Assembly (NCBI GenBank): GCA_949358305.1 | Contig: OX442314.1 | Location: 11,091,060-11,155,059, forward strand | From: Strigamia acuminata | Lineage: Eukaryota > Arthropoda > Chilopoda > Geophilomorpha > Linotaeniidae | Direction of reading: 5' to 3' | Length of the DNA stretch: 64,000 nt | In this document: piece after piece, positions 9,216 through 21,431 of the stretch | Numbering within the stretch: the first letter of the stretch is position 1 | Layout: the number at the start of each line of letters is the position of its first letter | Program-made: the position numbers and the translations under genes | Notes under the pieces: model-generated | Database searches by the model: none | Told to the model about the DNA's origin: nothing | What the model saw: the letters and a program-made list of their open reading frames with translations, nothing else

Positions 9216-12200
9216 ATGTTTTTGCTAAGTAGGTTGAATTTTTTCATGTTTTATATTTATTTTTGCAATTTAGATCAATTTTTTTATTATTATTTTTTAG
9301 AATTTCTAATATTCTTCGTCGTTATTTCTTCAACTAACTTAATCCGTGGAGAAATTGGAATAGAAAAAGAGAATATTACGGTAATTTAATTTAATTCAAT
9401 TTAATTTAGACGTTTAAATTTTTTTTTTGTTTAGGCCTCGATGAGGGATATGTTAGAACTTGTGAAGACTCGGCTGAACCAACCGTTAATTCCTGACGGA
9501 ATTTCTACCGAGGTTGCGCAAATTCCTTACGATACTAACGTTTGGGACGATTCGCCACGAGATTTTTACCATCCTTACTCATTTAACGTTTATGCCGGAC
9601 ACAAAACGGGTGAAATTTTGACTTTATCTCGTAATTTACTTTATATTAATGTTAAATATTTACAGAATTATATATAAGTATGCTCTACGAAGATAATTAC
9701 GCACGATTTGGGCACCAAAAAGCACAAGATATGCTGTTAATTAGTCAATTTGGGACTAAAATCTTGGTTGCTGCAACGACAAATAACATTTTCGTTAGAG
9801 GAATTTTTCCAACGACTTTTTTTAGCGGTTTGTATTTATATTTTACTATCTAAATCTGTATTTATTTTAATTTTTCTTTTAGAATTTAACATTCCAAATG
9901 TGATAAGCTTGGACCACTTCATTTATACGAACTCCAAAACGGGTCAGAACGAAATCTATTTAATATTTCTGCAAAATGTCGAGCATTTTCAAAGCATTTT
10001 AGTGTTCAAATTCGATATTGAAACCCCAAATTTGGTAAGAAAAGGTTTAATTCATGAACTATGTCGAAATAAGTTTGATTTAAATTTTAGGAACATAAAT
10101 TTACGTTACAAATTCAACCATACGTGGTTAAAATTCGTGTCATTTCCATCCCAACTGCTAAAAAGAACATTGTGTTTGCCGTTCGATACGACGACGCTCA
10201 AAGAATGACTGGCTGCTCGTCGCATTTATATGAAGTGATGTTTCGAGGTAATTAAATAAAAAATAAGTCAAATATTTCCATTTTTTATTTTTATTTTTTT
10301 ATTTCAAGGACCCAATTTGGATTTGTCGAGTTTACAAAATTTAAGAACTTCGGGAGCAGTCGATGCCGAGTCTTTTACCATCAACGGTGTGACTTATCTC
10401 GCCGTGGCTAATAGTTTTTGCCTTTATTCCGACGTGTTCGTGTTCGACGTCGATGTCAACGGCTTTTATTTATATCAAAGGTCAGTATTTGCGTTTTGAA
10501 TTTCGAAAATAATTTAATTTCTATTTGTAGACTCGCGCTGCATAACGCCACCGATTTCCATTACTTCCAATTGGGATTTAGACACTTCGTTGCGGCGATT
10601 GGACTCGTGGATGCGGTTATTTTCGAGTGGATAGTTGATGGTTTGGTCGCGTTGCAGTATTTTCCAGCTCGTTCGACGACGGTTAGACAATGGCGGAGTC
10701 TTCAGTTGCCTTGGCAGGATGAAGCCGTTGTTTTATTAGTCGATTCACCTGAAATTCAGATAATAAAATGGTCTAAATTGCGAGCCGAATTCGTTATTGA
10801 GACCAAACCAAGTATGCAATTTATTAATGTTATCAATCGATCGATTTTTATAATTATTAATTTTTTTTAAATTTCATATGTTTAGTTTGTACTAATTTTT
10901 TAAAAATCCCAAATTTGATGCGAATTGGAACCCAAAAAGCGAATTATTTATCTGACGATTTGAATATGGCTAAACAGGATTGCATTAAGTCGAGAGAGGC
11001 TTGTGTTGGTGTGAGCCAAATAGAAGAAAATGGTCGAATCAAATATCTACATGAAGCTGTCCCGAATTTAATTCCAGTCCAACATGGTGGCCATGATTTT
11101 TGGTTCAAAACTTATGGAGTCGGTAAATTAATTTAATTTTTTATTTTATTTTTCGTTAAAAACTTTTTTGTTTGTAGGATTTTCATGTTTAATCGAGACT
11201 AACCAAATTATAACACCGAATGTTTTAACGTATTCTCACGAAGGTTTGGTTTACGTAATTGCGCCTTTTCTAACTGAAACTAGAACGTTCGTTTTCGCAC
11301 TCCACCCTGCGCATATACGCGATTGGTCGTCGCCGACGAGTGCTTTGCATCATTTAACACATGGCCAGGTATAAAAAGGGTTAAATAAATTTTAATTTGA
11401 TTAAATGATTTCATTTCTTTAATTTCAGGAGACATTGTCTATTTTGGAGGTAAAATTAGATCAGCAGTATAATAAACCGATTCCAGAAAACATCGTGACT
11501 GAAATGACCGAACAAACGATAAATCAACATACGACTTTTAATACACTCACGGCATTCGAGCGGATATCGACGGATGTTTTCAACTTTACAGTACAAGATG
11601 GCAAACCGAATTTGGGTGTTTGGGATGAAAGATTTAAAATACTTAATGAAAAAATTGAAAAATTTCTAAAATTCCTTCGCGGTATGTTATTTTTATTGAT
11701 TTGATTTATCCTTATTGTAAAAATGTCTCTTACAGATGCAATTGATTTGCGAAATCCGATCGTTAACATCCCAAACTACATCTATTTCACGGAATTGGAC
11801 GTCCAGGAAAAAGTGATTTCGATAGAAAAAGCCATTGTAAATCGCATCAATCACATCCCACTCGTTAATTTCATGAATTCCGCAGTCACGTGAGTGTAAA
11901 AAACGAAATTATCCCAAAAAGAATTTGAAATTAATTAATCTGTACAGATGGGATCAAAGGGAGCCAATTTACGGTAAGAAAATCTTCATCAGACCCGTGG
12001 CTCACTTCGGCAACATCCAAGTTACGAATTTGATCGCCGGCCATCGTTTTCCGGACGATATTTTGACGACATCAACGAAACAAACGCTTGATGGTACACC
12101 GTTTAATTTCCTGTGTACATTTCTTAATTTTACTAATGTTTTATTCACATTTTGACAGGCGAATGGTATTTCAATGACGTCGTTGAAATCGATCAGATTG

Positions 12201-15200
12201 ACACCGAGGTTTTAAACGGAATCAACATGACTCAAATAGTTTCATCGCTCCACTTCGAGGATACGGGTAGAATTCATATTAATACTGAATATCACTCGAT
12301 GTTAATTATTTGTGTGATTAGTTATTCAGCAAGCACCCAAGCGTTTCACGGACCGCGTGGAAATTCATGGCGACATCATAGTCGATAGAATCGACGGAAT
12401 CGACTTGCAGGAGTTGGCCAAACACGCAGTTACGAGAAGCGGAAACCAAATAATTACCGGGAAAAAGACTTTCATGAAGGTGATGTTTTTATTTTTAAAC
12501 TGAAAATGTTTTTAACGCAATTTTTTTTTTCTCAGAATCTGATCGTGACGCGCGACCTCAACGTTGCAGAAACCGTGAACGGGTTCGATATCCCACGTCT
12601 GAACTCTGAAATCGTGAAACCCGATCAACCAGCGGTCATTACGGCGCCGAAAATATTCTCCCAGACAGTTTTTGCTAGGAAAAACGTGCACGTTCATGGC
12701 GTTGTTAACCAGCAAAGATTTCCCGGCGATTTCGTAATCCAAAATTCAAACGTTTCCATCACGGCCGTGAAGGAATTTTCCGCACCGCTCGTTTTAAATG
12801 GCGATTTGAGTGTTTCCGGTAACGAATTTCGCTTTTTCACTTTTTTTTTGTTTTTATTACATCCTAAAATACATTTAATTAATATCAGGTTTACTGAATG
12901 GAATTCCGGTCGAATCTGCTATCACTTTACACACGACTCAACACATTCCCGGCACTAAAATATTTCAGGACAGAACTGACGTAGAAAACCTGCAAGTACG
13001 GAGCCATTTCAATTCAATATAGATTTGTTTTAAATTAAAAATCAATTAATTTAGGTTGGTGGAACTATTGACGAAATGACTATGAAGGAACTAGTTGAAA
13101 TCGCTACGAACGGCAGGAGATTGCCAGTTGCGACCAACCATTATCTTTCACTGGATATTAGCGGCGATTTGGAAGGTGTTCGCTTTATTAACGGAATTTC
13201 CATCGAGGATTTACTGGCGGATGCTGTATTTAAGGTATTTAAATTCGGAAAAATAAGCTTCAAATCGGTTATTTCAATGTATTTAATTCCAGAGGGATAA
13301 AAACGTGATTTTCACCGAAGAAAAACGCTTCTTAAAATCGACCGTGATTAAGGGACAGGTTAAAAATTTAACAATCGTCAACAGTTTGAACCTGCAAACC
13401 GATTTCTTGGATCTCCAACGTCCCCAGGACGTGATCGGTAAGAATTTAAAGTTTTTATTTGATACAAATTTTTTTTTTTTATTTTTTAATTTTAGGGCGT
13501 AAAACGTTCACTCGGAAAACTGAATTTCAGGATTTAGAGGTCGACGGATTTATCGACGGAGTGAATTTAACGCAATTTAAAGAAACCGCCGTTACTTTAA
13601 ACACTACTCAAGAGATTCGCGGAGTCCTTCATTTTGTTGACGGTTTTACCGTTCGTTCGCTCCACGTCGACGATACCGTTGATGGTGTGCACATTCCGAG
13701 AGATGTTCTGCTTAGAAACGAATCAAAGGTGCGAAAAAGATGCAAATTTAACCCTAAACATCCGAATTTATTCATTTTTTTTCCTAGGTAATTAATTCGT
13801 CGAAAACATTTCTGCACGGAATTCACAGCAAAATCCTAACGACCAATAATTTGCAATTTGACGGTCGGATTAATTCGTTCGAATGGACGAAATTTGTCGA
13901 CGATCGTGTCACACTGTCGACCCGTAAGATAAACATTTTGGCAATTTTTCGGTCTAATATTTAGTTATTTTTTTGAATTTAATTTCAGCTCAAGATATTT
14001 TCTCCACAATCACCTTCTTGGACCAAGTGAAAATCGTCGAAAATTTACAAATTAACAACAAAATCAACGACGTCGACGTGACTAAATTAACTAAAGACGC
14101 CATGATGAAGTCCAAACCCCAAATCGTGACTGGAATCAAAACAATTTCAGGTTTTGTCCACAAATTTATCGTAAATTTACAAAAACGCTCATTTTTTTTA
14201 TTTATTTAGGCGAAGTAACGGCCGAACAGATATTCACCGGTTCCTTCGGCGTAATATCTAATGTTAATTTGACCCAACTCGATACGTTGATCATCAGAAT
14301 CCACGACAACAGCATTGACGAAAAACTCCACTTTGACGAAATCGAGGTTAAAGAAAGGACGATTCTCGAGGGAAAAATCAACGGAAAGGATCTGCACGAA
14401 ATAATAGACGATTCGGTGTTGAAAACGAGCGAAACGGTTCAACACATCACGGGCGTCAAAATATTTTCCGAGACGGTTACGATCAATGGAGATTTATTAG
14501 TGGTCACTGTGAATGGTTTAGATCCCTTAACCGACTTTTTATTGAGGTCGACACCGCAAACGATCCCAGGATCCTTCGATTTAAAGACCGTTACGGTAGA
14601 ATCGGACGTGACCATCGACGGAACGATTAATGGAATCGATTTAATCAAATTTGAGAAAGAAGTGATGAAGATAAACGAGGACATCACGGTGTCGACCTTG
14701 GTTGTGGAGAATGATTTAGTCGTTGAAAATGATTTGCTAATTACTGAAACCATCAACGAAATCGATTTAAGCGATTTAATCGATAATTCGGTGTCTAAAA
14801 ATGGCGATCATCGCATCGAATCGTTCAAAGAATTTGTTGGAACTCTGCAAGTCTATGGAAATGTGACTGTTGAAGGGACCGTCAATGGAATTAGATTGAA
14901 GGATTTTATTAGAGATATTGTTTACGTCAACCAAGCGCAAGTAATTTAGTTTTCCATACGATGGATTTGGTTTTTTTAATTTTTAATTTTTCGCAGACGA
15001 TCACGGGAATTAAAACCTTCACGTCGGGAATTGAAACGAGCGGAAGCGTGAAAATCGCAGGAAATTTAACCGTTCGTGGGACCGTCAACTCGATAGATTT
15101 AAATCATCTTTTAACGTCCACGTTTTACCCGAACGTACCGCACTTTGTAACCGGCGAGAAAATATTCGACAGACCGATTATTATCGACGATAAAGTCGTG

Positions 15201-17244
15201 TTTAAAACGACGGTTAATCGGATTAAATTACCGATCGATGTCGTGCTTAAAAATGGTAACAAACGATGAAATTTTAACTTAAATTTTCCTAAATTTTTTT
15301 TTTTTTTTAAATTTATAGGCAACCAACCCATTTCCGGAACCAAAAAATTCGAGCACATAATTGTGCGAGGCAATTTAAAAGCTCAAAGGGTTAACGGTTA
15401 CATATTGGACGATCTCTACCACGATACAGTGTTTATGGCGAACCGCAAGCCGATAACCGGCGTTAAAATACTTAAAAAGAAAACTACGTTCAAAAATAAA
15501 GTCACCGTGCTGGGACATGTGTGCGGATACGATTTCGGTACAAACGTAATGACCGTAGATGCACCTCAAACGATAATTGGTTTGTTTTTCGTTTCTAAAA
15601 TTGTTAGAATTTATTACAATTTTTTTGTTTAACAGGCGTTAAAACGTTCCACCACATGGCAATTATTGGAAACGTTAATATTCTGCACTTAAACGGGCAT
15701 TTATTCAACGTTTCCGACACTTTGTGGACGACTTTGCAGGGCCCTATCGTGGCTCGGCACAAGTTTTTTGGGGTTACGCAGTTCTCGAGTTTGCAGCGCG
15801 AAGTGGATTCGAATTTGGTTTTGCCGCCCGTTGCGACCGAAATGCACGAGTTGAACCAATCCATAATTAAATTGAAGTTGAGGACTAACGAGGCGATGGA
15901 AGTGTGCGAAGTGCTCGAAAAGTTAGGGGAACCGTGGATCCAGGCTCCCGAGAAATTGGTTCAATTTGAGTTTGCGCACACGACGGATCTGATAGGAGAT
16001 GGGCGGTTTGAAATAGTTCAAGATTCGCACGGAGTTTATTTGATTTTGATGACCCACAACGAGCCTTGCGAGCCACACGACGTGTATTTGTTGAACCCGG
16101 AAATGCGATTTAGGAAAATCCAAAGTAAAAAATATAATTACAATGAAATTTCGCGTTAAAATTTTCATAATTTCGATAATTTCTAACAGATGAAGTCGCC
16201 AGAGGACGTTTAGTGCGATGGAAACCGTTTGTACACAACAACCAGCAATTTGTAGTGTCCGCACGACCGGCGCCATCGTGTGGTAAAATTTATAATTAAA
16301 GAAACAAATTTTGAGCTTTAAATATTAAATTTATTGAGTTTTTTTCTTTTCTTTTAGGAACACCCAGTCGGATCTTGAGATTAAACAAATTAACATCGAC
16401 TTTCGAACACTACTGCACGTTAGAAGAACTCCGGTTTTCGGAAGTTGCAATATTACATTACGGAAAAACGTTATTCGTCGCAACTATCCCACAATTTAAC
16501 ATTTTCGACGTGCAGCTCGATAATTCGTCTCCAGTTTGCAAAGTCACAACTCACCGTAATTACACAAAAGGTAAATTAATTTTAGAAATATAAAAATAAC
16601 GTTTTAAATAACATTTGTTGAAATTTTAGAAGGAAATCTATTGATCGCTCTCGAATTGCACGAAATGTTTGTCATCGGGGACCCAGACGGGATCCATTTT
16701 GTCGACCCAAGATCCGATCTGAAGTTCCATGTCCCAATCAGAAGCATCCAACATCTCATTTCGGCCGTATCGAACGGAAAAGAATTCCTAATCATCGGAA
16801 AAATAATTCCTGAGACCAATTCCCACATAGTTCAAGTAAAATATACAAACACCAAACGTAATTCGGTCCAATTTTCAATTATTTCTTCCCTTCTAGGTGT
16901 ACGAATTGGAGTTAACGAAAAACAGGGTCACTTTATTGAAACAAACCGCACCTACGGACAGACCGATACTCGATATTAAGTGGTTCACGTGGGGCCCCGA
17001 TAGAGAAGTGTTTATCGCGGTTTTGTATAAGAAAATGGGCGTTTCTATCACGAAACTCGAAGGTTACGAAGCATTTGATAAAATTAATTTACCGGTGACT
17101 TCTGCCGAGCGTCTAAATGTATTTATTTGGGAGAAACGTCCTTACCTTATGCTCAGTCCTGTCGGAAGAAAGCGGGAGATTGGCATTTTCTCTGGAATTA
17201 TAAAAGGAATTAATGTTGAGTTAAACGCGACATGCTCTCCGTGA
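9216..17244 (+). CDS. large secreted protein with EAR-like ends and a central repeat region
   Basis: Thirty exons, joined in frame to 2,090 residues. Exons: 9216-9228, 9301-9380, 9435-9609, 9666-9827, 9883-10034, 10091-10247, 10309-10480, 10531-10811, 10886-11122, 11178-11368, 11429-11681, 11736-11889, 11948-12093, 12159-12266, 12334-12479, 12536-12818, 12889-12995, 13055-13234, 13293-13437, 13496-13728, 13788-13923, 13989-14150, 14210-14940, 14997-15255, 15319-15579, 15636-16124, 16190-16282, 16358-16570, 16630-16835, 16897-17244. A signal peptide (MFLLKFLIFFVVISS) is made by exons 1-2. Residues about 30-600 contain EAR-propeller-like units (FTINGVTYLAVANS). Residues about 700-1650 are repeats of the form ITGxKxF...VxGTVNGIDL. 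The last 400 residues again look propeller-like. No membrane anchor. I do not recognise the gene. An insect eggshell protein (Nasrat/Polehole/Closca type) or a TSPEAR-like matrix protein are guesses based on size and style. Confidence 0.85.
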
Positions 17245-17449
17245 TTTTGATAGTTTAACTCTTTAATTATTATATTTACTAATCCTCGTTGTTTATTTCT
17301 TTACTAATACTTTGTTATTTTTATATATAATGTAAAAAATGTAAAAAAAAATTTATTTACTAATTTAGTTGCTAATGCTAACGATTTTCTACTAAAAAAA
17401 TTTATTCTACTTAATATAACCTTTCTAATATTTTGAGATTTAGGAATTT

Positions 17450-17455
17450 AATAAA
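17450..17455 (+). terminator. poly(A) signal of the large secreted protein gene
   Basis: AATAAA 206 bases after the stop at 17244 and 40 bases before the end of the convergent NDUFAF7 gene, so the two 3' ends nearly meet. Confidence 0.5.
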
Positions 17456-17494
17456 TTGAATTTATCGAGCTTAAAACGCGTACATTTGTTTTAC

Positions 17495-19740
17495 TTAATG
17501 GAATCCGGCTGGGACGAAATTTGGATTGCATTCCTTGAGCACTGATGGAAACATTGAAAAGAATTTGAATCTTTTACCCATTTCTTCGGGATTCGTTAGT
17601 TTCTTGTAGGCTAGAATTAATTCTTGCGAGTTTTTCGGGCTGGATCGCAGTAATTTCTTGATAAAAGGAAAAAAATTGGTTACAAATTGATTCGTTTGGC
17701 TGTTATGTACAATACCTCCAATCTGGCTTCGATTTCCATGTTTTTTAAAAACTCTTCTTGCGTGATCGGTCCGAATGTTATCGCTAAAAGTTGATAAATT
17801 GGTAAATTTGTAATTTTTAAATTTGAATTTTCAATCGACCTCTCGGCTGAACGTTTTGTCTTATGTAGGAAAAATCAACATCGGCAGTCAGATCTGCTGT
17901 TCCGGGTTCGCACAGTGGGTCGTGAAGTTTGTGCTGCTTAAACGCCTAGAAAGTTTGTGTTAATAAGTTATTTATTTATGAAAATGTGTTTATTTTTTTA
18001 AAGTAACTCTAAATGTGTCGGTTTTCGTTCCATCGTGACCGTAATCGACGAATAAACCAAATCCGCCATCTCGTTCCATTCGCTCGGCTAAAGATGATGC
18101 CAAAATGGCGGCGTCGGTTCCAACTTCTACGTGTTCTCGAGTTTCGTTTTTCTAATATAAATCGCAATTTGTTAAGAAATGTCAGAAACCAAACAGTTGC
18201 AGAGGTTGGACAAGTGTTCTTGCGCATGAGGGCACCTCGTTAAAAAAAAATGGTTTTTAGATTAGAAAATAGACTTTATAGACGAAAATATAATAAAAAT
18301 TGCCGTTTATATGCGTAAATATCGCACAAATTCCCGTCTTTAGACGAAAATATGACAAAAACTCCCGTTTTTAGATGAAAATATCACAATTTCCCGTTTT
18401 TAGACGAAAATATCACAATTTCCCGTTTTTAGACGAAAATATCACAATTTCCCGTTTTTAGACGAAAATATGACAAAAACTCCCGTTTATAGACGAAAAT
18501 ATCATACAAATTCCCGTTTTTAGACGAAAATATCACAAAATTTCCCGTTTTTAGACGAAAATATTACGGATATGTCAATATTAGCTTTCAACTTGAGGTA
18601 GCTGCCTCAGTGCACGACCCTTGGTCCCCTCATTCAAAAATCTCCATACTGAAACGAGAATCTGGCTATTCGGTGTAGGTCCACGAGACAAAACGTACCG
18701 AAAACTATTCGGTTTAGTATCATCAACGTCTATTAAAACCTCATGCCATGTATTTTGCACTTTCTAAAAATAAAATAGAAATAATAGAAATGATTTAGAA
18801 TTTTAGTACCAACTAATTTTTAAGTTGCTAACTTGAAATTTATGTATCGGAAGCGCATCTAAAAACTCGTGAGCAACGTATATCGTAAATTCTGCAGGCA
18901 CATCGTCAACATGTGTGTACCAAAATACAGGAATCCCACTTTTGGTAACATTGCGATTGAAATAACCAACTTCTTCTTGCGACTTTGAATATTTCATATC
19001 ACTATTCGCGCACAACTTCGTTTCTTGTAATTTCACCAACGATGAACTTTGCTCGATGAAATGAATCGAAAAATCGCCAATCATTTCAGAAAACCTTAAA
19101 AAAACCTAAAAAAAAATAAAAGAAAGTAAGAAATTGATGAAAAATGTCGCAAATTTTCACAGAAACTAAAAAAAGAAAATACTCTGCACATATCGTCCAT
19201 CAGTGTTCCGTTTCCTGGTCCAAATTCGACTATTTGAAGTGGTTTTGGAGCGCCCAATCTTAACCACTCGTGAACACACCACACAGCAATCAACTGCAAA
19301 GTACAAAATAATTTTTTAAAACAAATTTATAATTTTTTTTTGTATTTTCTGCACCTCGCCAAACATTTGGCTGATTTCTGGTGATGTTATAAAATCGCCC
19401 TCGCTTCCTATGACGTCACTTTTGGTCGCATAATAACCCTGTAGATACAAAAGTATAGAAATTTCGTAATTAATATACAGCTTTTCAAAATAAAATTATT
19501 TTTTTTATAATTAATTACACCAATGGGATTCATAAGCGCATTTCGCATGTAATCAGCTACAGTGATCGGACCTCTAAGTTTAATTTCTGATTTTAAATAT
19601 TTTATTATTTTCGTTTCCATGTTGTCGACTGCTGGTATGTTGCAGTAACGGCGCTCGAGTTTTGGCATTTTCAGTAAATCCACAGCCCGTCTCCAGCTAT
19701 TCAGACGCGGATAATTTAGTTTAGATGATAATAAATACAT
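17495..19740 (-). CDS. NDUFAF7: NDUFAF7, mitochondrial protein arginine methyltransferase
   Basis: Nine exons: 19740-19519, 19438-19355, 19293-19183, 19105-18833, 18763-18650, 18151-18008, 17945-17840, 17783-17716, 17656-17495; 427 residues against 441 in human. NDUFAF7 dimethylates an arginine of NDUFS2 early in complex I assembly in the mitochondrial matrix. Matching stretches: RGPITVADYM, GDFITSPEISQMFGE, the SAM-binding loop VEFGPGNGTLMDD, KSGIPVFWY, YVAHEFLDALPIHKFQ, VDYGHDGTKTDTFR, PGTADLTADVDFSY and NPEEMGKRFKFF. The N-terminus is basic and plausible as a transit peptide. I chose the ATG at 19740 because upstream in-frame sequence offers no ATG. Intron 5 holds a minisatellite. Divergent from the gene at 20407 with about 670 bp between. 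Confidence 0.93.
18255..18570. repeat. minisatellite in NDUFAF7 intron 5
   Basis: About ten units of roughly 30 bp with core TTTTTAGACGAAAATATCAC, some variants with TGACAAAAAC. A related GACGAAAA core appears in the array in PNPT1 intron 11. Confidence 0.9.
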
Positions 19741-20406
19741 CTCAAAGAGTTCTAGGCAATCGGTTGAGAAATTGATGTAAAAATGACGATTCAAATAATA
19801 TTTACAGCGTCAATCACGATTCAATTCGACGCCATTTTGCTCGTGCTCCCGACAGCGTGATACCTGATGTAATTTGTTGTATTTTGAAGTATTCCATCGA
19901 GTAATTCCAAAAAAGTTCGAGAGAAAGTTTAATTTCCTGTTAGAATAAATAAAAAAATGGTCTACTTTAAATAAAATAATATAAATAAAAATTCTTTTAT
20001 TGAACGCAGTATCGTGCGATGTTTAGTATCGAGAACAATGACCAGACATGATAAATCGCAAAAACGGTCTAAATTTGGCCAGCTCTAGGAAACTCCGAGC
20101 GAAGTCAAGTGGTTTTTGGCAAACTATTACACCTTAATTACCCAATTCGGTAAGTATTATCCACTTTTTGTATCTATTACAATCGCACAAGTGTGTTATT
20201 TCACATAAACTTATCTCGTTTGCTCGTTATGACAACTTGAGATAAAAACACAATTTAGTTTACACTAATTCGTATGAATAATTAATTTTTCATCCGATAT
20301 CATTCTAGGACGTTGCAAACAACGAAAAACAGATAGCAGAAGACCGACACACAGGCCACAATTTAGCAAAGATCAAAAAAGAAGAAGAAAAAAGTCGAAT
20401 TCGGAA

Positions 20407-20736
20407 ATGGAAGGTCAACTTCGTCACATTTTATCTTGGTTCAAAGATTGGAGCGAAATGCAGAAATCCGATTTCCTAAAAATACTCAACAAGAAATTCT
20501 CATCGCCTTGCGACGGTTTATTCGACGCGATCGAGATGCTGCGCGTGAACGATCGACCGCCAACTCTTTTCCAGTGTCAAATGAAATTGTTCAACGAATG
20601 GTTCGATCTGTGGAGCGAGTCCGAACGCGGCGCTTTCATTGAGAAACTGCGAGAAATCGACGCCACGTTTATTTCCCAGTTTGAGGACGAGATTAACGGA
20701 CCGCCACATCCGAATCAAGCAATTGAGGTCGTTTAG
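20407..20736 (+). CDS. C14orf119-like small protein
   Basis: Single coding exon of 109 residues. The pattern ILSWFKDWSEMQKSDFL, then NDRPPTLFQCQMKLFNEWFDLWSESERGAFIEKL, matches human C14orf119, which has ILHWFANWSGPQRERFL and RPPSIFECQLHLWDQWFRGW. The family has no established molecular function. An intron acceptor at about 20308 suggests a 5' untranslated exon. AATAAA lies at 20963. Shares a divergent promoter region with NDUFAF7. Confidence 0.85.
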   Translation: MEGQLRHILSWFKDWSEMQKSDFLKILNKKFSSPCDGLFDAIEMLRVNDRPPTLFQCQMKLFNEWFDLWSESERGAFIEKLREIDATFISQFEDEINGPPHPNQAIEVV

Positions 20737-20739
20737 TCA

Positions 20740-21431
20740 TCGCTGAATTGTTATTTGTATTCAGGGATTTGAGGATGCTTAATCAAGGGACCGGAACAAA
20801 TGCCGAGCTGCTTATTCAATATTAATATTAACTACAATTTGACAATTTGATTTTTCTGAGAGCTCAAGAATGTTTTCAATTTGAGTAGATTTTTTTTTTG
20901 ATTTATATATATACGTACAGTAACATTCCAGTGATTTACAATAAACTGTTAATTTTTATACAAATAAAAAAATTTTTGTCGTCATTTGCGTTTCTTTTTG
21001 TCTGCTGTTTGGGATGAGGCAAAAATGATCATCAGTGAACCGTATTTCTTCAGGGTGAGCTTGTTTGTGATGGGAACAGGATCGAGTGATATTTTATTTT
21101 GTTTTTATTATGTAATATTTTATCTGGGATCAAATTTCTAAACAAATAAAAATATTATGAACACTAGGCATCATGCGTGGGTTAGATTACACTCATTCAT
21201 TATGTTTGCCTGGTTTTAAAATGACGGCGCACTTGGCGATGAAGTTTTCGGATTTTTTCGATTTTTATCTTTGAAATTTAATTTTCGCTCGTAATATTTA
21301 TGATTTTAAAATCGGATTTTTTTTTAAAATTGTCTGCTGGAAAAACATCTTGTTGCGAAGGTTTACATTTTTGTATTGAGGCATCATGCGCGTGCTTAGA
21401 TTGGATTTATTAACCATACTTGCCTGGTATC
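20740..21431. other. intergenic, with a duplicated PNPT1 start region
   Basis: The first 250 bases are the 3' end of the C14orf119-like gene. Then 21168-21260 is a diverged copy of 21380-21460, the 5' flank and start codon region of PNPT1. The copy has ATGACGGCGCACTTGGCG where the gene has ATGGCGACGCACATGGCG, but runs into a stop after 17 codons and has no matching splice donor. No other gene is seen. Confidence 0.75.

Noticed and set aside
14439-14756. Minus-strand frame of 105 codons
   Set aside because: Antisense to the large exon of the secreted repeat protein.
18255-18570. Regularly spaced repeats resembling a CRISPR array
   Set aside because: No unique spacers; the unit is continuous, and the locus is an intron of an animal gene.
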